Source: Candidatus Thorarchaeota archaeon (lineage in GTDB: Archaea > Asgardarchaeota > Thorarchaeia > Thorarchaeales > Thorarchaeaceae). From it: DNA of 23,942 nt. Shown here in pieces: positions 1-7,685 of this stretch. Under the pieces are notes generated by a model. That model made no database searches. It was not told where the DNA came from and worked only from the letters and a program-made list of their open reading frames with translations. The stretch lies in assembly GCA_018238825.1 (NCBI GenBank), contig JABCSP010000008.1, forward strand, positions 1 through 23,942, written 5' to 3'. The position numbers and the translations under genes were made by a program. Numbering within the stretch: the stretch's first letter is position 1; each line of letters begins with the position of its first letter.

Positions 1-257
1 GAAGCATCACTTTCAGCAACAGAGAGCGTTTCCACAGTATTTTCCACGGCGGGGTCATTATCACTCTCACCAGTTCCATCACTGAAACAAGCAAGGTCCG
101 ATTGGACAAAGTGAACAGCCGCGGACTCTCCGGAACCTGATGATTGTTCTTTTTTGGAGAGTAAGGACTTCCCTTGAGAAGGTTTCTTCTTTCGGGCTTT
201 CAGTCGTGAGTGTTTCCCTGTTTGCACAGAGTATTCCCACTTACCTAGTCCTCTCAT
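1..257 (-). CDS. Partial hypothetical protein, N-terminal part only
   Basis: An open frame runs from an ATG at 257 to the left edge, 85 codons without a stop, so the C-terminus lies outside. The visible N-terminus starts MRGLGKWEYSVQTGKHSRLK, followed by a basic stretch (ARKKK) and then a Ser/Glu/Asp-rich, low-complexity acidic segment. No fold, signal peptide or membrane segment is visible. No clear ribosome binding site precedes the ATG. It lies 3' of tRNA-Met on the same strand. I do not recognise the family. The uninterrupted frame to the edge is the main support; a chance frame of this length is possible. Confidence 0.45.
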   Translation of the reverse strand, partial: MRGLGKWEYSVQTGKHSRLKARKKKPSQGKSLLSKKEQSSGSGESAAVHFVQSDLACFSDGTGESDNDPAVENTVETLSVAESDA

Positions 258-347
258 ATTATTCTGTTTGATTCGGTGTATATTAACTCGTACAACTCAA
301 ACATTATTTTGATGACTGTAGAAAACGTTAGAATCTTCAAGAAAATG

Positions 348-424
348 TGGTGGGCCCGGGGAGATTTGGACTCCCGACCGACAGGTTATGAGCCTGCTGC
401 TCTACCAAGCTGAGCTACGGGCCC
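348..424 (-). tRNA. tRNA-Met (CAT), elongator type, CCA encoded
   Basis: Read on the minus strand, the acceptor stem GGGCCCG pairs with CGGGCCC. The D-arm holds GCTCAGCTTGGTAGAGC, the anticodon arm is GCAGG-CTCATAA-CCTGT with anticodon CAT, and the T-arm is GGGAG-TCCAAAT-CTCCC. The anticodon stem lacks the three G:C pairs typical of initiator tRNA and the first pair is G:C, so this is taken as the elongator. Discriminator A (351) is followed by an encoded CCA (350-348). A TTTTC run just downstream may end transcription. No intron is visible. Confidence 0.95.
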
Positions 425-460
425 TTGAAGGTGCTTGGCAAGGCATGTCCGTTTACTTTG

Positions 461-470
461 AGATATTAAC
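461..470 (-). promoter_or_regulatory. Putative TATA box for tRNA-Met
   Basis: GTTAATATCT on the minus strand lies about 40 bases upstream of the mature 5' end of tRNA-Met, which would put the transcript start some 15 bases before the tRNA. This is a position and composition argument only. Confidence 0.4.
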
Positions 471-640
471 GTTGCGAATGTAGGCTAGAATCTGTGAGAC
501 CGTAAGTACATTTGATAGATATTATTTTGGTAGCTTGGAATTACAAAGAATTAGCAAAATCAATCATTTTCAAACTCAATATTTCTCCGACTTTAAATGC
601 CTGCAACAAAACAACGAGAAAACTTGAACGAGTTGAACAT

Positions 641-991
641 ATGATTCTGTTATTCACCTCTGATCATTGTGTATGGTGCGACGTACTCAAGACTATGTTA
701 GATGAGGAATCAAAGGAGCTTGGACTACATCAATCAGTATTCGAAGTCAATGTGGACAAGCATCATCACATTGCAGAAGCGTACAATATTCTCGTAGTTC
801 CCACACTCGTGTCAGGGATGCAGAAGATATCGGGAGTCCCTACTTCAGACGATTTGAGATCGTTTATTCTCCAGTTAAATATTGGATTACGGTCTCATCC
901 TAGGAAAGATGCACCAAGCTCAGTACTTCGTGAAGCTAGAAAACTTCAGAGTTCCAAGGTTAGTGAAGACCCTGTAGTTCGAAGTGCATGA
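641..991 (+). CDS. Small thioredoxin/glutaredoxin-fold protein with CxxC
   Basis: The product has 116 residues from ATG 641. The N-terminal strand MILLFTSDHCVWC carries a CVWC redox motif on the usual beta-1/alpha-1 turn, and VVPTLV supplies the cis-Pro loop of thioredoxin folds. A probable thiol-disulfide exchange role in the cytosol follows from the family; substrate and reductant are unknown. The frame is open upstream to a TTG at 512, but those 43 residues look non-coding, the fold starts at M44, and a weak ribosome site (GAGTTGA) sits four bases before ATG 641. About 35 residues after the fold are basic and probably disordered. It lies between divergent tRNA-Met and downstream tRNA-Glu, so it is probably monocistronic. 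Confidence 0.75.
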   Translation: MILLFTSDHCVWCDVLKTMLDEESKELGLHQSVFEVNVDKHHHIAEAYNILVVPTLVSGMQKISGVPTSDDLRSFILQLNIGLRSHPRKDAPSSVLREARKLQSSKVSEDPVVRSA

Positions 992-1012
992 AGTCAGGTC
1001 CCCTACACAATC

Positions 1013-1019
1013 TTAATAA
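1013..1019 (+). promoter_or_regulatory. Putative TATA box for tRNA-Glu
   Basis: TTAATAA is centred about 32 bases before the tRNA-Glu 5' end, a typical archaeal distance allowing a few bases of 5' leader. Confidence 0.45.
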
Positions 1020-1047
1020 CCGTAAATCAAGGTTCGAGGCTAAACTG

Positions 1048-1125
1048 GCCCCGATAGTGTAGCACGGCCCAGCATCGCGGGTTTTCGACCCGTAGACCCG
1101 GGTTCAAATCCCGGTCGGGGCACCA
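1048..1125 (+). tRNA. tRNA-Glu (TTC), CCA encoded
   Basis: Acceptor stem GCCCCGA pairs with TCGGGGC. The anticodon arm is GCGGG-TTTTCGA-CCCGT with anticodon TTC, and the T-arm is CCCGGG-TTCAAAT-CCCGG. The overall pattern, with GTGTAG and GGCC in the D-arm, matches archaeal tRNA-Glu. Discriminator A is at 1122 and CCA is encoded at 1123-1125. Confidence 0.95.
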
Positions 1126-1126
1126 C

Positions 1127-1135
1127 TCTTTTTTC
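1127..1135 (+). terminator. T-run terminator after tRNA-Glu
   Basis: TCTTTTTT follows the encoded CCA directly, the typical archaeal oligo-T stop signal. It also lies just past the 3' end of convergent nadC. Confidence 0.55.
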
Positions 1136-1143
1136 GAGAATTG

Positions 1144-2001
1144 TTAATTCAAAGAGAGTCGCATATTGAAATCTACAGAATCGTAAGAATGAGTCAATGA
1201 ACCAGATGATATCACATCAATTTCATTTCTTGCATATTCTCTGACATTATCCTCATTTATGCCTCCTGAGGCTTCCAAGATGACATTTCCACGAACTCCC
1301 TTACTCTTGAGAACCTCTATGAGACCACCAATATCCTTTGGCGAGAAATTATCAAGAAGGACAATATCTGCCCCTGCACTGATTGCTTCTTCAGTTTCCT
1401 GAAGGGTACGTGCTTCACAGGAAATCTTCTTACTAAACGATACTGCATCCTTAGCAGCACTGACGGCCTCATGAACCCCGCCAACTGCAGTTATGTGATT
1501 ATTCTTGATGAGGATCATATCATCTAGAGCATAGCGATGAGGGTCACCTCCACCAATAACAACAGCTCGTTTTTCAAAGAATCTGAATCCTGGCGTTGTC
1601 TTACGTGTACATGCAATCTTCACCTTGGGATTTTCCTCTCTGGCTACACTCACCATTCTATAGGTCTTTGTTGCAATCCCACTCATGCGTTGAATGATAT
1701 TTAGAATCAACCGTTCCACTGTGAGTAACGTTCTAGCCTTACCTCGTAGTCGCATAACTGGTTCTTCTGGACTCACCCAGTTCCCTTCAAAAGCTAGAAC
1801 TTCATAGGTGAGACCAGTCAAGTAGGCGATAGCCTCCGCCTCTTTGATACCTGCAAGTACTGCCTTCTCTCTTGCATAGATTGTGGCAAGTGCAGTATTT
1901 TCTTCAGGGATGGTCACATTTGTTGTTAGGTCTCCTGATCTAACATCTTCTTCAAGGAATTTTTTCAGGGTTTCAACAATCTCGGGTGGTAGTGTATTCA
2001 C
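1144..2001 (-). CDS. nadC: Nicotinate-nucleotide pyrophosphorylase (quinolinate phosphoribosyltransferase)
   Basis: It converts quinolinate and PRPP to nicotinate mononucleotide, CO2 and pyrophosphate in de novo NAD synthesis. The 285 residues match the usual family length. An N-terminal EEDVRSGDLTT motif (17-27), the active-site TRKTTPG block (132-138) followed by the conserved EKRAVVIGGGDPHR, an ILIKNNH segment and EASGGI near the C-terminus of the barrel are all present. The start is GTG at 2001, with GAGGTGAT ending three bases before it, an almost perfect archaeal ribosome site; the ATG at 2003 is out of frame. It starts nine bases after the AMMECR1 stop, so the two are probably co-transcribed. 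Genes for quinolinate synthesis (nadA, nadB or aspartate dehydrogenase) are not in this window. Confidence 0.96.
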   Translation of the reverse strand: MNTLPPEIVETLKKFLEEDVRSGDLTTNVTIPEENTALATIYAREKAVLAGIKEAEAIAYLTGLTYEVLAFEGNWVSPEEPVMRLRGKARTLLTVERLILNIIQRMSGIATKTYRMVSVAREENPKVKIACTRKTTPGFRFFEKRAVVIGGGDPHRYALDDMILIKNNHITAVGGVHEAVSAAKDAVSFSKKISCEARTLQETEEAISAGADIVLLDNFSPKDIGGLIEVLKSKGVRGNVILEASGGINEDNVREYARNEIDVISSGSLTHSYDSVDFNMRLSLN

Positions 2002-2010
2002 ATAATCACC

Positions 2011-2640
2011 TCAACTTTTAGGATGACTGGGGTCTCTCACTATGTTACCCCTTGGTTTTTCCTCACCGAATATCTCAGCTTGAAAGGACATGAACTCTGT
2101 CTTTTGGTCTTTCCACGCATCTTCAGGAAGTCCTGCTTTATTGCATGTGTGCTTTAGGAACTCCAGAGTATTCCAGTTCCAATCAACAGGTACCTGCGGT
2201 AATAGAAGACCACGCTGCATCCCGCTCATTGCAATCAATCCATCGCGACCTACTTTCACAAGATTTAGTAAATCCTCTGGGTTTGAATACTCGATTTTCT
2301 TAGGTGGTGTTAAGACGCTCAAGTCAATTATGATAGTATCAAGTTCTTTCGCATTAACTGGTGGGAAACGTGGATCATTGACTGCAGAATCCACTGAGGA
2401 ATCAATAGTCGCTTCAACAAGAGGCTGAGTTGGATATGGCCGTCATATACATCCGCGTACTGAAACTTGATTTCCAGTTATGGAGTTAAGAGTGACGAAC
2501 ACTCCAGATTTGAGTCTAAGCTGTTCTGATGTGTCTTCAGGAGTTTCAGTTTTTTTCTTTTTAGTGACATAGTCATCCACTGTCTTTCTAGCAAGCCTAA
2601 CAAGGAATTTACCATGCTCATCTGAATACACATTAGACAC
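2011..2640 (-). pseudogene. AMMECR1-domain protein interrupted by one in-frame TGA
   Basis: Two pieces lie in the same frame: 2443-2640 (65 residues from GTG 2640) and 2011-2394 (127 residues counted from a GTG at 2394). They are separated only by a TGA at 2443-2445. Reading through gives RGCI-stop-RPYPTQPLVEAT, continuing into NDPRFPPV and the GLLLPQVPVDWNW and HTCNKAGLP motifs of AMMECR1. AMMECR1 proteins have glycine where the TGA stands (RGCIG), so GGA to TGA, one base, explains it. Joined length is about 209 codons, the normal size, and no other damage is visible. It may be a recent nonsense mutation, a sequencing error, or readthrough. The family's biochemical role is unclear; structures suggest an enzyme-like cleft. 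It lies between pyrC and nadC on the same strand. Confidence 0.85.
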
Positions 2641-2695
2641 GTAGTATCAACTCACTATTATCTGAGAAATCTCACCGTTATTTGTTTTGCAGTCA

Positions 2696-4000
2696 TCACA
2701 CTTTGCGTATTGGCACTCTTCCTGCAATTCCTGGTCCAACCATGAATTTACCTTCATAGTAGACAACCTCACCACCAACAATTGTTGTCACTGGTTTTGC
2801 CAGCACTCGGCGCCCCTCAAATGGTGTAAGTTTTGCCTTAGAGTAGAAGTCTGCTCCTGAAATATACCATTCCTGTTTCCTAACGACGACAATATCAGCA
2901 TCATATCCTTCTGCCAGTATTCCCTTACTTGGAATTCCAAGAATCATAGCTGGTCCCGAACAACAGCACCTAAGAAAATCAATCCAGCTAATTCTTCCCT
3001 CGAATACTTCTGTAAGTACCAATGGCAAAGTAGTTTCAAGACCGGGAATTCCTGAAGCTGCTTTAAGGAAGGGTGCAGTTTTCTCAGAACTAATATGAGG
3101 GGCATGGTCAGAACCCACGCAGTCTATGGCACACTTCTTGCATAATGCTTGAGCAAGCATCCGAGAGTCATACGGGGACCTGAGCGGCGGTAGCATTTTG
3201 GCTACTCCATCATTATGTGGAAAATTCTCGCCAGACAATAACATATGATGCGGTGTTACCTCTGCAGTCAGGGTATGTTCAGCTCTATGTTCCAAAATCA
3301 GTCTTGCAGTGGCTGCACAGCTCACATGACAGACATGGAGTCTTGCTCCATATTCGATTTTTGCATCTAAAAATGCTTGAAGCGAGTTGACTTCACTCTC
3401 ACAGCTATGAATATGGAAGAACTCCTCTCTTGTTTCAGGGTTTTCATCCATTGTTGCAGAATCTGGATGAAAAAGGAGTGGGAGATCATGCTTGTTAGCA
3501 AGTTGGACACATTTCCTTATCCGTTTGGTATCATAATTCACTCCTTCCGTTAGTGGTGAATGTGGATATACCTTCAAACCCAGAATATCTGGAACCATAG
3601 AAGTGTCAAATCTCTTAGCGATTCCTGCATAGAAACCAACGTTCACATAACATTTTGCTGAAGCACTTGCAATTTTCTGATCTAGTACTTTACGCGTTAA
3701 AACAGGGGGACTAGAATTTGGCATATCAACAACTGTTGTAATTCCACCAGCTGCTGCTGCCATAGTTCCTGTTTCATAATCTTCCTTTTCTGATTGATTC
3801 AGGTCTCGAAGATGTACATGCATATCGATAAGTCCGGGAAGAATGTAAAGCCCTCTACAATCAATAATCCTTTTACTTTCTGGTTCTTCCCCGTGTTTAT
3901 AGAAACCCTCGATTTTTCCACTATCTACAGTAACAGATTGAATTTTTTCACTATCATTTACAATGACTATGCCATCTTTGAGGACTAAATCTACAGCCAT
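2696..4000 (-). CDS. pyrC: Dihydroorotase
   Basis: An amidohydrolase-fold enzyme that cyclises carbamoyl-aspartate to dihydroorotate in pyrimidine synthesis. The 434 residues carry all metal-site elements: DMHVHLRD (H61, H63), K143 in GLKVYP as the likely carboxylated lysine, H178 in LLFHPD, H225 in LHVCHVS, and D297 in GSDHAPH. TPHH (249-252) and DMPN are also typical. The start is ATG 4000; a hairpin rather than a clear ribosome site precedes it. Related allantoinases and hydantoinases share this fold, but the motif set and length favour dihydroorotase. No other pyr genes are in the window; downstream on the same strand come AMMECR1 and nadC. Confidence 0.92.
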   Translation of the reverse strand: MAVDLVLKDGIVIVNDSEKIQSVTVDSGKIEGFYKHGEEPESKRIIDCRGLYILPGLIDMHVHLRDLNQSEKEDYETGTMAAAAGGITTVVDMPNSSPPVLTRKVLDQKIASASAKCYVNVGFYAGIAKRFDTSMVPDILGLKVYPHSPLTEGVNYDTKRIRKCVQLANKHDLPLLFHPDSATMDENPETREEFFHIHSCESEVNSLQAFLDAKIEYGARLHVCHVSCAATARLILEHRAEHTLTAEVTPHHMLLSGENFPHNDGVAKMLPPLRSPYDSRMLAQALCKKCAIDCVGSDHAPHISSEKTAPFLKAASGIPGLETTLPLVLTEVFEGRISWIDFLRCCCSGPAMILGIPSKGILAEGYDADIVVVRKQEWYISGADFYSKAKLTPFEGRRVLAKPVTTIVGGEVVYYEGKFMVGPGIAGRVPIRKV

Positions 4001-4006
4001 TTGACA

Positions 4007-4022
4007 ACCACATCGGTGTGGT
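4007..4022 (-). promoter_or_regulatory. Hairpin at the 5' end of the pyrC leader
   Basis: ACCACA-CCGA-TGTGGT on the minus strand is a perfect 6-bp inverted repeat with a four-base loop, ending six bases before the pyrC ATG. With the TATA box at 4042-4051 the transcript would start near 4021, so the hairpin would make up nearly the whole leader. It could be an RNA hairpin covering the start or a DNA operator. Confidence 0.4.
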
Positions 4023-4041
4023 CAGTTGTAAACAGTGACCA

Positions 4042-4051
4042 ATAATATATT
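4042..4051 (-). promoter_or_regulatory. Putative TATA box for pyrC
   Basis: AATATATTAT on the minus strand is centred about 47 bases before the pyrC ATG, predicting a short leader of roughly 20 bases. Confidence 0.4.
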
Positions 4052-4059
4052 GATACAAT

Positions 4060-4863
4060 CTACACCTTAAACTTGTTTGCAACGAAACGAGTTAGGTCTG
4101 TAGCACTGATCATACCGACCAATCTGTTACCCTTTTCCACCACCGGTAGTGTATTTAGATTTGCATCAAGCATTTTTGTTGCGGCCTCAGCTATAGAATC
4201 ATCAGGAGCAACCATTGGTGGCTGTTGCTTCATAGCATCCACAACACGAATCTGTCTCACTTGATTTGCTCTGTGTTTGTCTGGAACTTCTACAGTAAAG
4301 CGTGCCATTGCTTCGGCAACCATTCTCTCAGTAATCAGACCAAGCACACGTCCTCCATCAGTCACTGGAAGACCAGAATATCCTGCATCAAGCATATCTC
4401 CTCGAGCTTTCACTAAACGTGTTACTGGATTTACTTGAAGAATATCCTCTGTGGTCATAAGTTCGGAAACCTTGACCTTGTCAAACCTATCTACTAGTTT
4501 GGAAATTTGCACTTTGGTAATGACGCCAACTAGTTTACCATCTTCTTCGACCACAGGACACCCACTCATACCTCTTTCAATCATAAGTTGGGCGACCTCG
4601 GTTACATCATCGTCCGGTCCAACAGTAATGACCGTATCAGTCATTGCACTTGAAACATGGAGTCTCTTTATCGAAAGGGCTACAACCTTACTTACACCCA
4701 GTCGATCGGCTATGTCTGCGTATGTTAAGATACCTGTAACCTCTCCATTTTGAACAACAACTAGTCGTTCTACACCCTTCTTGTCTAGCTGCTCTAGGGC
4801 ATATGAGAGTCTTTGATCTTTACTTATTGTAACTGGCTCAATCATAATCTGACTTACTTGCAT
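4060..4863 (-). CDS. Four-CBS-domain protein (two Bateman modules)
   Basis: The product has 267 residues built of four consecutive CBS domains and no other domain. Each repeat shows the usual 'sAmtd.vitv.pddd..eva..m...gls..PVvd..g.lvGiIt..di' pattern: VSQIMIEP, VSSAMTDT, VSELMTTE and VVDAMKQQ start the four. CBS pairs bind adenosine nucleotides or related ligands and usually regulate a partner; the partner is unknown. The start is ATG 4863, chosen because GGAGG lies seven bases upstream; the frame is open to a TTG at 4878 but that codon overlaps this ribosome site. It follows the CBS/zinc-ribbon gene by 48 bases on the same strand, so the two are probably one operon. Confidence 0.9.
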   Translation of the reverse strand: MQVSQIMIEPVTISKDQRLSYALEQLDKKGVERLVVVQNGEVTGILTYADIADRLGVSKVVALSIKRLHVSSAMTDTVITVGPDDDVTEVAQLMIERGMSGCPVVEEDGKLVGVITKVQISKLVDRFDKVKVSELMTTEDILQVNPVTRLVKARGDMLDAGYSGLPVTDGGRVLGLITERMVAEAMARFTVEVPDKHRANQVRQIRVVDAMKQQPPMVAPDDSIAEAATKMLDANLNTLPVVEKGNRLVGMISATDLTRFVANKFKV

Positions 4864-4911
4864 ATTTACATCCTCCAATATGGTATATCAATCATAGAAT
4901 GACAGGAGTAA

Positions 4912-5496
4912 TCAATCACTGTCTTCCCAACCTTCACGACAGGACTCGCAGAGATATTCACCATCTTCAAGAGCTAGGTCAGTTGAATATTCCCCACAGC
5001 TTGAACAGTCGCCGCCATAAGCGATGAGGTCGTCATCTACATCCGTTGTTCTACTTGAGGCTACCTCATCCTTGAGTCGCAGTGACTCTACTAGAATATC
5101 GATAAGTTCTGGTGACCAACGAAGAAGATCCCTTGATGTAATGATTCCTGCAAGGGTATTGTTCTTCAATACTGCTACTCGTCGAATGTTACTTTTTGCC
5201 ATCACCCTCATAGCATCTGTAAGCCCAGTTCCTGGTTCTACATGGATAATTGGTGAGGACATAATCTCTGATGCAGTAGTCGTCTTCGTATCCATTTCCC
5301 CAACTATTACACGTCTAACGATATCTGATTCTGTGATGATTCCTAATGGTCTATCTTTATCAGCTATGATTACGGAACCGATGTCCATCTTCGCCATAGC
5401 CTTGGAAACCTCAAATACAGAGGCATCTGGAGGCATTGATACTACATTGACCGCCATGATGTCTCTCACAAACATTGAATGAGTGGGATTTGACAC
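4912..5496 (-). CDS. CBS-domain pair with C-terminal zinc ribbon
   Basis: The 194-residue protein has two CBS domains (about 8-65 and 75-128; VRDIMAVNV and ASEIMSSPI open them). A linker follows, then a zinc-binding tail with C164-x2-C167 and C183-x2-C186 and a very acidic C-terminus. CBS pairs sense adenylates; the zinc ribbon may contact protein or nucleic acid, by inference. The start is GTG 5496, supported by AGGAGG seven bases upstream; the next ATG codons lie inside the first CBS domain. It is the first gene of the CBS pair, and its leader contains the interlocked inverted repeats at 5519-5556, so translation may be controlled through RNA structure. Confidence 0.88.
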   Translation of the reverse strand: MSNPTHSMFVRDIMAVNVVSMPPDASVFEVSKAMAKMDIGSVIIADKDRPLGIITESDIVRRVIVGEMDTKTTTASEIMSSPIIHVEPGTGLTDAMRVMAKSNIRRVAVLKNNTLAGIITSRDLLRWSPELIDILVESLRLKDEVASSRTTDVDDDLIAYGGDCSSCGEYSTDLALEDGEYLCESCREGWEDSD

Positions 5497-5518
5497 GAAT
5501 TATCCTCCTATCGTAAGA

Positions 5519-5556
5519 AGTTGGTTTGACACTCATTGACCAACTGGCAGAGTGTC
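5519..5556 (-). promoter_or_regulatory. Interlocked inverted repeats in the CBS-gene leader
   Basis: On the minus strand GACACTC (5556-5550) is complementary to GAGTGTC (5534-5528), and AGTTGGT (5545-5539) to ACCAACT (5525-5519). Each is perfect over 7 bp and each takes one arm from the other's loop. They can form an H-type pseudoknot only with a very short third loop (AA), or more likely two alternative hairpins. The start codon context GTGTC (5496-5492) can also pair with GACAC at 5556-5552. The element lies between the predicted transcript start (about 5562) and the ribosome site at 5504-5509. A DNA operator is the alternative reading. Confidence 0.45.
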
Positions 5557-5584
5557 TTCTCTGGCTAAATTGCCATCACTCAGA

Positions 5585-5592
5585 TTTTAAAT
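5585..5592 (-). promoter_or_regulatory. Putative TATA box for the CBS operon
   Basis: ATTTAAAA on the minus strand, identical to the box proposed for eS8, predicts a transcript start near 5562 and a leader of about 65 bases. Confidence 0.45.
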
Positions 5593-5627
5593 GTGTCTGT
5601 ATCAGCTCAAATCATATTCATAGGTTT

Positions 5628-7655
5628 TCATGACTTATTTACTACTTTTCCACCACCAGCAGGAAGAGCTCGCATAAAATCTTCTTGTGGAATCTGACTG
5701 ACTAAATGAGATTGTTCTTCTGGAACAAGTTTCTTCAGCCTAGCTTGAATTTCCTTGACTAACTGTCCTTTCTTTCCATCAGCTGGGATAACTCGAACAA
5801 AATAATCCGTATTAGCTTCTATAGCAGATGGCGGACCAGACACTGTAATTGCATATTCTCCTTCCAATAATACACCCACTGCCAACTCCACAGCTACTTT
5901 GCGCACGAAATTCTTCGTTCCATACAGCATAACTGAACCTGTAGGCAGGTGTTCTCCTGACGGTGGAGAGAAACTAACTTGTTCCGGATTTACCCAAAAA
6001 GCATCGCCTCCTGATAGACCGTCCTGCCAAGCTCTAGAGAAAGTCACTGCAAACTGTGCAGCTTCTTCTATAGTTTGCTGACCTGGTGCTTCATCGGGGA
6101 CCTTGATTACTGTGTATGGTGCTCCGTGAATTACTGCATGCAGAAAGATATCATTCGCACTCATTTGACGTTTAGCAATATCCTCATTGCTCTTGATATC
6201 CCGTCCTCCAAGGACTAGATAGCCTTCTGATGATGTAAACCATCGGAACTTTTCGTACCATCGTTTCTTTCTTATTTTTACGCGAACCCTCTTGATTTCT
6301 GGTTCTGCTGCGATACTCACTTCAAGTTTCTCTAGTTTTGCCTTTGTCCTTTCAATCTGTATATTGGCCCCTTTGATTTTAGCCTCAGATTTCTTTGCTA
6401 GATCGTATGCACGAGAGGCATTATCTTGAGCAGTGAGTCTAACATCAAGAGTCACTTTGGAATCATTCAGGTTTACTATGATTTGTCCCTGTGATGGGAT
6501 TATTCTTTCAATGAGCACTGCTGATGGAATTCCCTTTGTTTTTCCTTCTTCAATTCTCCGAATGATTTCATCCCATGGAATGTCGTCTGCTCTGGCCTTA
6601 GTAACAGTTTCGAGGACTTCCTGAGTAACAGAAAAATGAGAGTAAATGAGCTCGCCTATAATCCTAAGTTTGTCGGCCTTTGCCTTTAGGTTTCCTATTC
6701 CCTCACCCTGTTTGTCAATGATTTTTTGTAGGCGCTTCTGTTCCTTGGTAAGTGCGTTCTGAAGTTCCTCATCTTCAAGCTCACTATCAGATACACCAAA
6801 GAACTCGTCGATAGCTTTGCTAAAAGTTTCGAATTTTTCGGATGGTAGTTCATTGTAGAGTTGGAATTGAAAAGGTACGAATGCTACATAGTCAGAAGTA
6901 TCTTCATCCTCGGATGGTTCATCATTTAGGATTAAATTGGGTTGAGATACACCTGCCTTAAGCTTGTTTGCAAATTCTGTAAATCCACCCTTCAAATCTG
7001 AGAGTGTTTGACCATCAATCTCTGGGACCATAACTTTGGGTGAAACTGTTGATAACGCACATATTTCTTCACAGCTCAATGAATCAAGATTTAACCTGCT
7101 TGCTAGAGTTCTCACTATATTCGCATTTGAATCCACTAACAATTGCTCAAATGAATCATCATCAATACTGAACAAATCTTCTCCCCTTTGTGGAGGGAAT
7201 AGATACTGCGCCTTTGGAATGATATTTCGATCTCTCATCCGCTTATATCGCATAGCTACGAAAATCATATCCTTAGGGTCTAAAAGAAGCATGTTCCCCG
7301 TTCCAAACATCTCTGCTACAAGCTTGTAGGTTTCATCCTCACTTCCAATCTCAATAATTATAATTCTATCAAGGTCGTGTTGTTTAATTGAGAGAACTCG
7401 TTTCTCTCTCAAATACTTCCTCAATACTGTGCAAAAATGTGGCGGTTGACGTGGCGCCTTCCGAGCATACTCTGTAAGGTGGACTCTTCTTCCTGGTTGA
7501 ATGAGTAGGTTTGCTGTGCCTCCTCCTGGCTGGTACAGCTTAAGAGCAAAGATATCTCCATATTGGTAGACATTCTTAATGAAGGCACCTTCTGCAGCCT
7601 CACGTAATTCAGGGAGGATGAGGCGAATGTCGATATTACTCATTGAGTCCTTCAT
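5628..7655 (-). CDS. rqcH: RqcH/NFACT-family ribosome quality control protein
   Basis: This is the archaeal homologue of bacterial RqcH and eukaryotic NEMF/Rqc2, which bind 60S/50S subunits with stalled peptidyl-tRNA and, in studied members, recruit tRNA to add C-terminal tails. The 675 residues show an NFACT-N domain with the DIRL segment (D9) and the DR motif (D96-R97) needed for tailing, a long charged coiled coil (about 285-460), and the NFACT-R region (about 458-520) with the W-x-EKFRWF, GGRD and DIFLHAVIHG signatures. A C-terminal domain ends near residue 650. The start is ATG 7655; ATG 7643 (MSNIDIRL) is also possible. It is divergent from the EMC6-like gene across a shared AT-rich core. 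Confidence 0.92.
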   Translation of the reverse strand: MKDSMSNIDIRLILPELREAAEGAFIKNVYQYGDIFALKLYQPGGGTANLLIQPGRRVHLTEYARKAPRQPPHFCTVLRKYLREKRVLSIKQHDLDRIIIIEIGSEDETYKLVAEMFGTGNMLLLDPKDMIFVAMRYKRMRDRNIIPKAQYLFPPQRGEDLFSIDDDSFEQLLVDSNANIVRTLASRLNLDSLSCEEICALSTVSPKVMVPEIDGQTLSDLKGGFTEFANKLKAGVSQPNLILNDEPSEDEDTSDYVAFVPFQFQLYNELPSEKFETFSKAIDEFFGVSDSELEDEELQNALTKEQKRLQKIIDKQGEGIGNLKAKADKLRIIGELIYSHFSVTQEVLETVTKARADDIPWDEIIRRIEEGKTKGIPSAVLIERIIPSQGQIIVNLNDSKVTLDVRLTAQDNASRAYDLAKKSEAKIKGANIQIERTKAKLEKLEVSIAAEPEIKRVRVKIRKKRWYEKFRWFTSSEGYLVLGGRDIKSNEDIAKRQMSANDIFLHAVIHGAPYTVIKVPDEAPGQQTIEEAAQFAVTFSRAWQDGLSGGDAFWVNPEQVSFSPPSGEHLPTGSVMLYGTKNFVRKVAVELAVGVLLEGEYAITVSGPPSAIEANTDYFVRVIPADGKKGQLVKEIQARLKKLVPEEQSHLVSQIPQEDFMRALPAGGGKVVNKS

Positions 7656-7685
7656 TGAAGTTCACATCGTCAACAAACCGACATG

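Noticed and set aside
512..640. N-terminal extension of the thioredoxin-fold protein from TTG 512
   Set aside because: The fold begins at M44, the extra residues look random, and a better ribosome site lies before ATG 641.
2443..2445. TGA in AMMECR1 as a selenocysteine codon
   Set aside because: The family has glycine, not cysteine, at this place and is not a known selenoprotein. I did not identify a selenocysteine insertion element.
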